From the NCBI GenBank assembly GCA_018400255.1, contig JAGYMO010000175.1:1-6365 (forward strand): a stretch of 6,365 bases of DNA, given 5' to 3'. This DNA is from Deltaproteobacteria bacterium (GTDB lineage: Bacteria > Desulfobacterota > DSM-4660 > Desulfatiglandales > B25-G16). A program made the translations under genes and the position numbers. The notes under the pieces were generated by a model. That model did not search any database and had not been told where the DNA came from. It saw only the letters and a program-made list of their open reading frames with translations. Each line of letters starts with the position of its first letter. Position 1 is the stretch's first letter. Positions 5,609 to 6,365 of this stretch are shown one piece after another.

Positions 5609-6115
5609 AAGGACTTTGACTTATCCAAAACAGTGATTAGAGGTATAAGAGAGTCTGACTTAGACTCTATTGTCGGGATTGAGGAAAAAAATCTTGGACT
5701 AAAAAGAAAAGGATATTGGCAAAGAGAGCTCAAAAAAAACCAAGAAGGGCGTTATTTGGGTTCCGTTGTAGCTGAGCTTGAGGGTAAGGTCATAGGTTTT
5801 ATTCTGGGAGACATTGGTTCGAGGGAGTTTGGAATGCCGGAAAATATGGGATGGATACATACGGTTGGCGTACATCCAGATTACCAGCACAGGGGTGTTG
5901 CTCGAAAATTGTTTGAAGATTACAAAGAGAAATTCTTAAAATTAGATGTAGATTTTGTTTATACTATAGTTTCCCTTTCTGACAATATGCAACTGCCATT
6001 TTTTGAAAAAATAGGATTTAGACAGGGAAACCGTATTTACCTGGAATTAGATATCAGAAAAGAGCCCCCCGTGGGAGATAAACTCACGGATTTTGACTAT
6101 AGGCGAATCATGTAG
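5606..6115 (+). CDS. GNAT-family N-acetyltransferase (RimI-like)
   Basis: A 169-residue acetyl-CoA-dependent acetyltransferase. The N-terminal IRGIRESDLDSIVGIEE (11-27) is the usual first strand and helix. Strand 4 and motif A are clear: WIHTVGVHPDYQHRGVARKL (83-102), with the acetyl-CoA pyrophosphate loop Q94-x-x-G97-x-A99, followed by FVYTIVSLSDN (117-127) and the motif B-like PFFEKIGFR (131-139). Length and architecture fit RimI-like GNATs, which may acetylate protein N-termini, lysines or small molecules; the substrate cannot be told. No signal peptide is seen, so it is cytoplasmic. The start has an excellent SD inside a predicted hairpin. A hairpin lies inside the last codons (6069-6089). 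AcuC, encoded about 2 kb upstream, performs the opposite chemistry, but the two are not in one operon. Confidence 0.9.
   Translation: MKDFDLSKTVIRGIRESDLDSIVGIEEKNLGLKRKGYWQRELKKNQEGRYLGSVVAELEGKVIGFILGDIGSREFGMPENMGWIHTVGVHPDYQHRGVARKLFEDYKEKFLKLDVDFVYTIVSLSDNMQLPFFEKIGFRQGNRIYLELDIRKEPPVGDKLTDFDYRRIM
6069..6095 (+). terminator. Weak terminator-like hairpin inside the 3' end of the GNAT gene
   Basis: CCGTGGGAG (6069-6077) pairs with CTCACGG (6083-6089) around ATAAA, with unpaired G in the left arm, and is followed by ATTTTG. The U-run is short and the stem lies within codons before the TAG at 6113-6115. No better terminator is seen between the gene and 6218. Confidence 0.25.
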
Positions 6116-6218
6116 GTTTAAGATAATTGATTGAAATATATATCATTGAGCTTTAGAAATTTAATGCTAGATAAGAGATGTAAAACAAATTTCATAAGAA
6201 CATTTTAAATACCTAAGA

Positions 6219-6365
6219 TTGACAAACCCGTAAAAAATCTTTTGCGAGCGATTTTGGCCACTTTTGGAAATAGACTCATGAAAATGCTGAGCCTTGATCC
6301 CGCTGCAAGCGGGGCAAATTGTTTGAGGCCTTTAGGCCGAGTTTTTGGAATTTAGCGAAGCATTT
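6219..6365. repeat. Probable interspersed intergenic repeat, cut by the window edge
   Basis: This segment is more GC-rich than the flanking spacer and dense in hairpins: CCCGCT/AGCGGG at 6299-6313 and GGCCT/AGGCC at 6327-6338 followed by GAGTTTTT. Both strands are open for short stretches without real gene signals: 25 codons from ATG 6278 on plus, and 29 codons from the right edge to a TGA at 6278-6276 on minus. From memory, the TTGACAAACCCGTAAAAA start and the small peptides resemble multi-copy intergenic elements often mis-annotated as tiny ORFs in deltaproteobacterial genomes. Copy number cannot be tested here; the bases 6116-6218 before it show nothing I can name. Confidence 0.45.

Noticed and set aside
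5301..5733. Two overlapping minus-strand open frames of 94 and 122 residues
   Set aside because: No recognisable domain, no ribosome binding site, and the longer one runs antisense into the GNAT gene.
6219..6247. TTGACA at 6219-6224 as a promoter
   Set aside because: At 17 bases the -10 would be TTGCGA, a poor match, and it lies within the suspected repeat.
6278..6355. 25-codon plus-strand ORF and the opposite open frame to the right edge
   Set aside because: No ribosome binding site, both strands open at once and strong hairpins inside; better explained as part of a repeat element.

Overview
This is an AT-rich bacterial window (mid-30s % GC by eye) carrying six intact protein genes: a two-component pair, an AcuC-type deacetylase, a TetR-family regulator, a hotdog thioesterase on the minus strand and a GNAT acetyltransferase. 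There is no rRNA, tRNA, CRISPR array, transposase or phage gene. Soluble PAS kinases, AcuC, TetR and PaaI-like thioesterases together, plus a right-edge intergenic element that resembles from memory the short repeats of sulfate-reducing deltaproteobacteria, suggest a Desulfobacterota-like organism. That placement is inference; no marker gene confirms it.

Layout. Positions 1-385 are non-coding and hold a probable terminator for a gene left of the window and a perfect 17-bp inverted repeat. Positions 386-2267 hold a cytoplasmic PAS-PAS-HisKA-HATPase kinase and a receiver-only response regulator, one base apart. After 116 bases comes acuC (2384-3499), which uses a TTG start. The 250-base spacer before the TetR gene (3750-4367) carries the best promoter of the window, TTGACA-17-TAGAAT, and a perfect 9-7-9 inverted repeat overlaps its -35 box, which suggests autoregulation. 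The TetR gene converges on the thioesterase gene (5091-4594, minus). The 514-base region between the thioesterase and the GNAT gene (5606-6115) is divergent. It holds a degenerate copy of the TetR palindrome upstream of the thioesterase and, just before the GNAT gene, two RNA hairpins, one of which would pair the start codon and leave the Shine-Dalgarno sequence in a bulge. From about 6219 to the right edge there is a compositionally distinct, hairpin-rich segment that looks like an interspersed repeat.

How the genes may work together. The kinase senses a cytoplasmic signal and phosphorylates the receiver, which has no output domain and must act through another protein. AcuC family members remove acyl groups from lysines (acetyl-CoA synthetase is the classic client), and GNAT enzymes add them, so the window could contain both halves of an acylation switch, although RimI-like GNATs have many other substrates. 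The TetR regulator and the acyl-CoA-type thioesterase fit acyl-CoA metabolism. These links rest on proximity and motif reading only. No clearly new multi-gene system is visible; the most testable new observations are the TetR operator pair and the GNAT leader structure.
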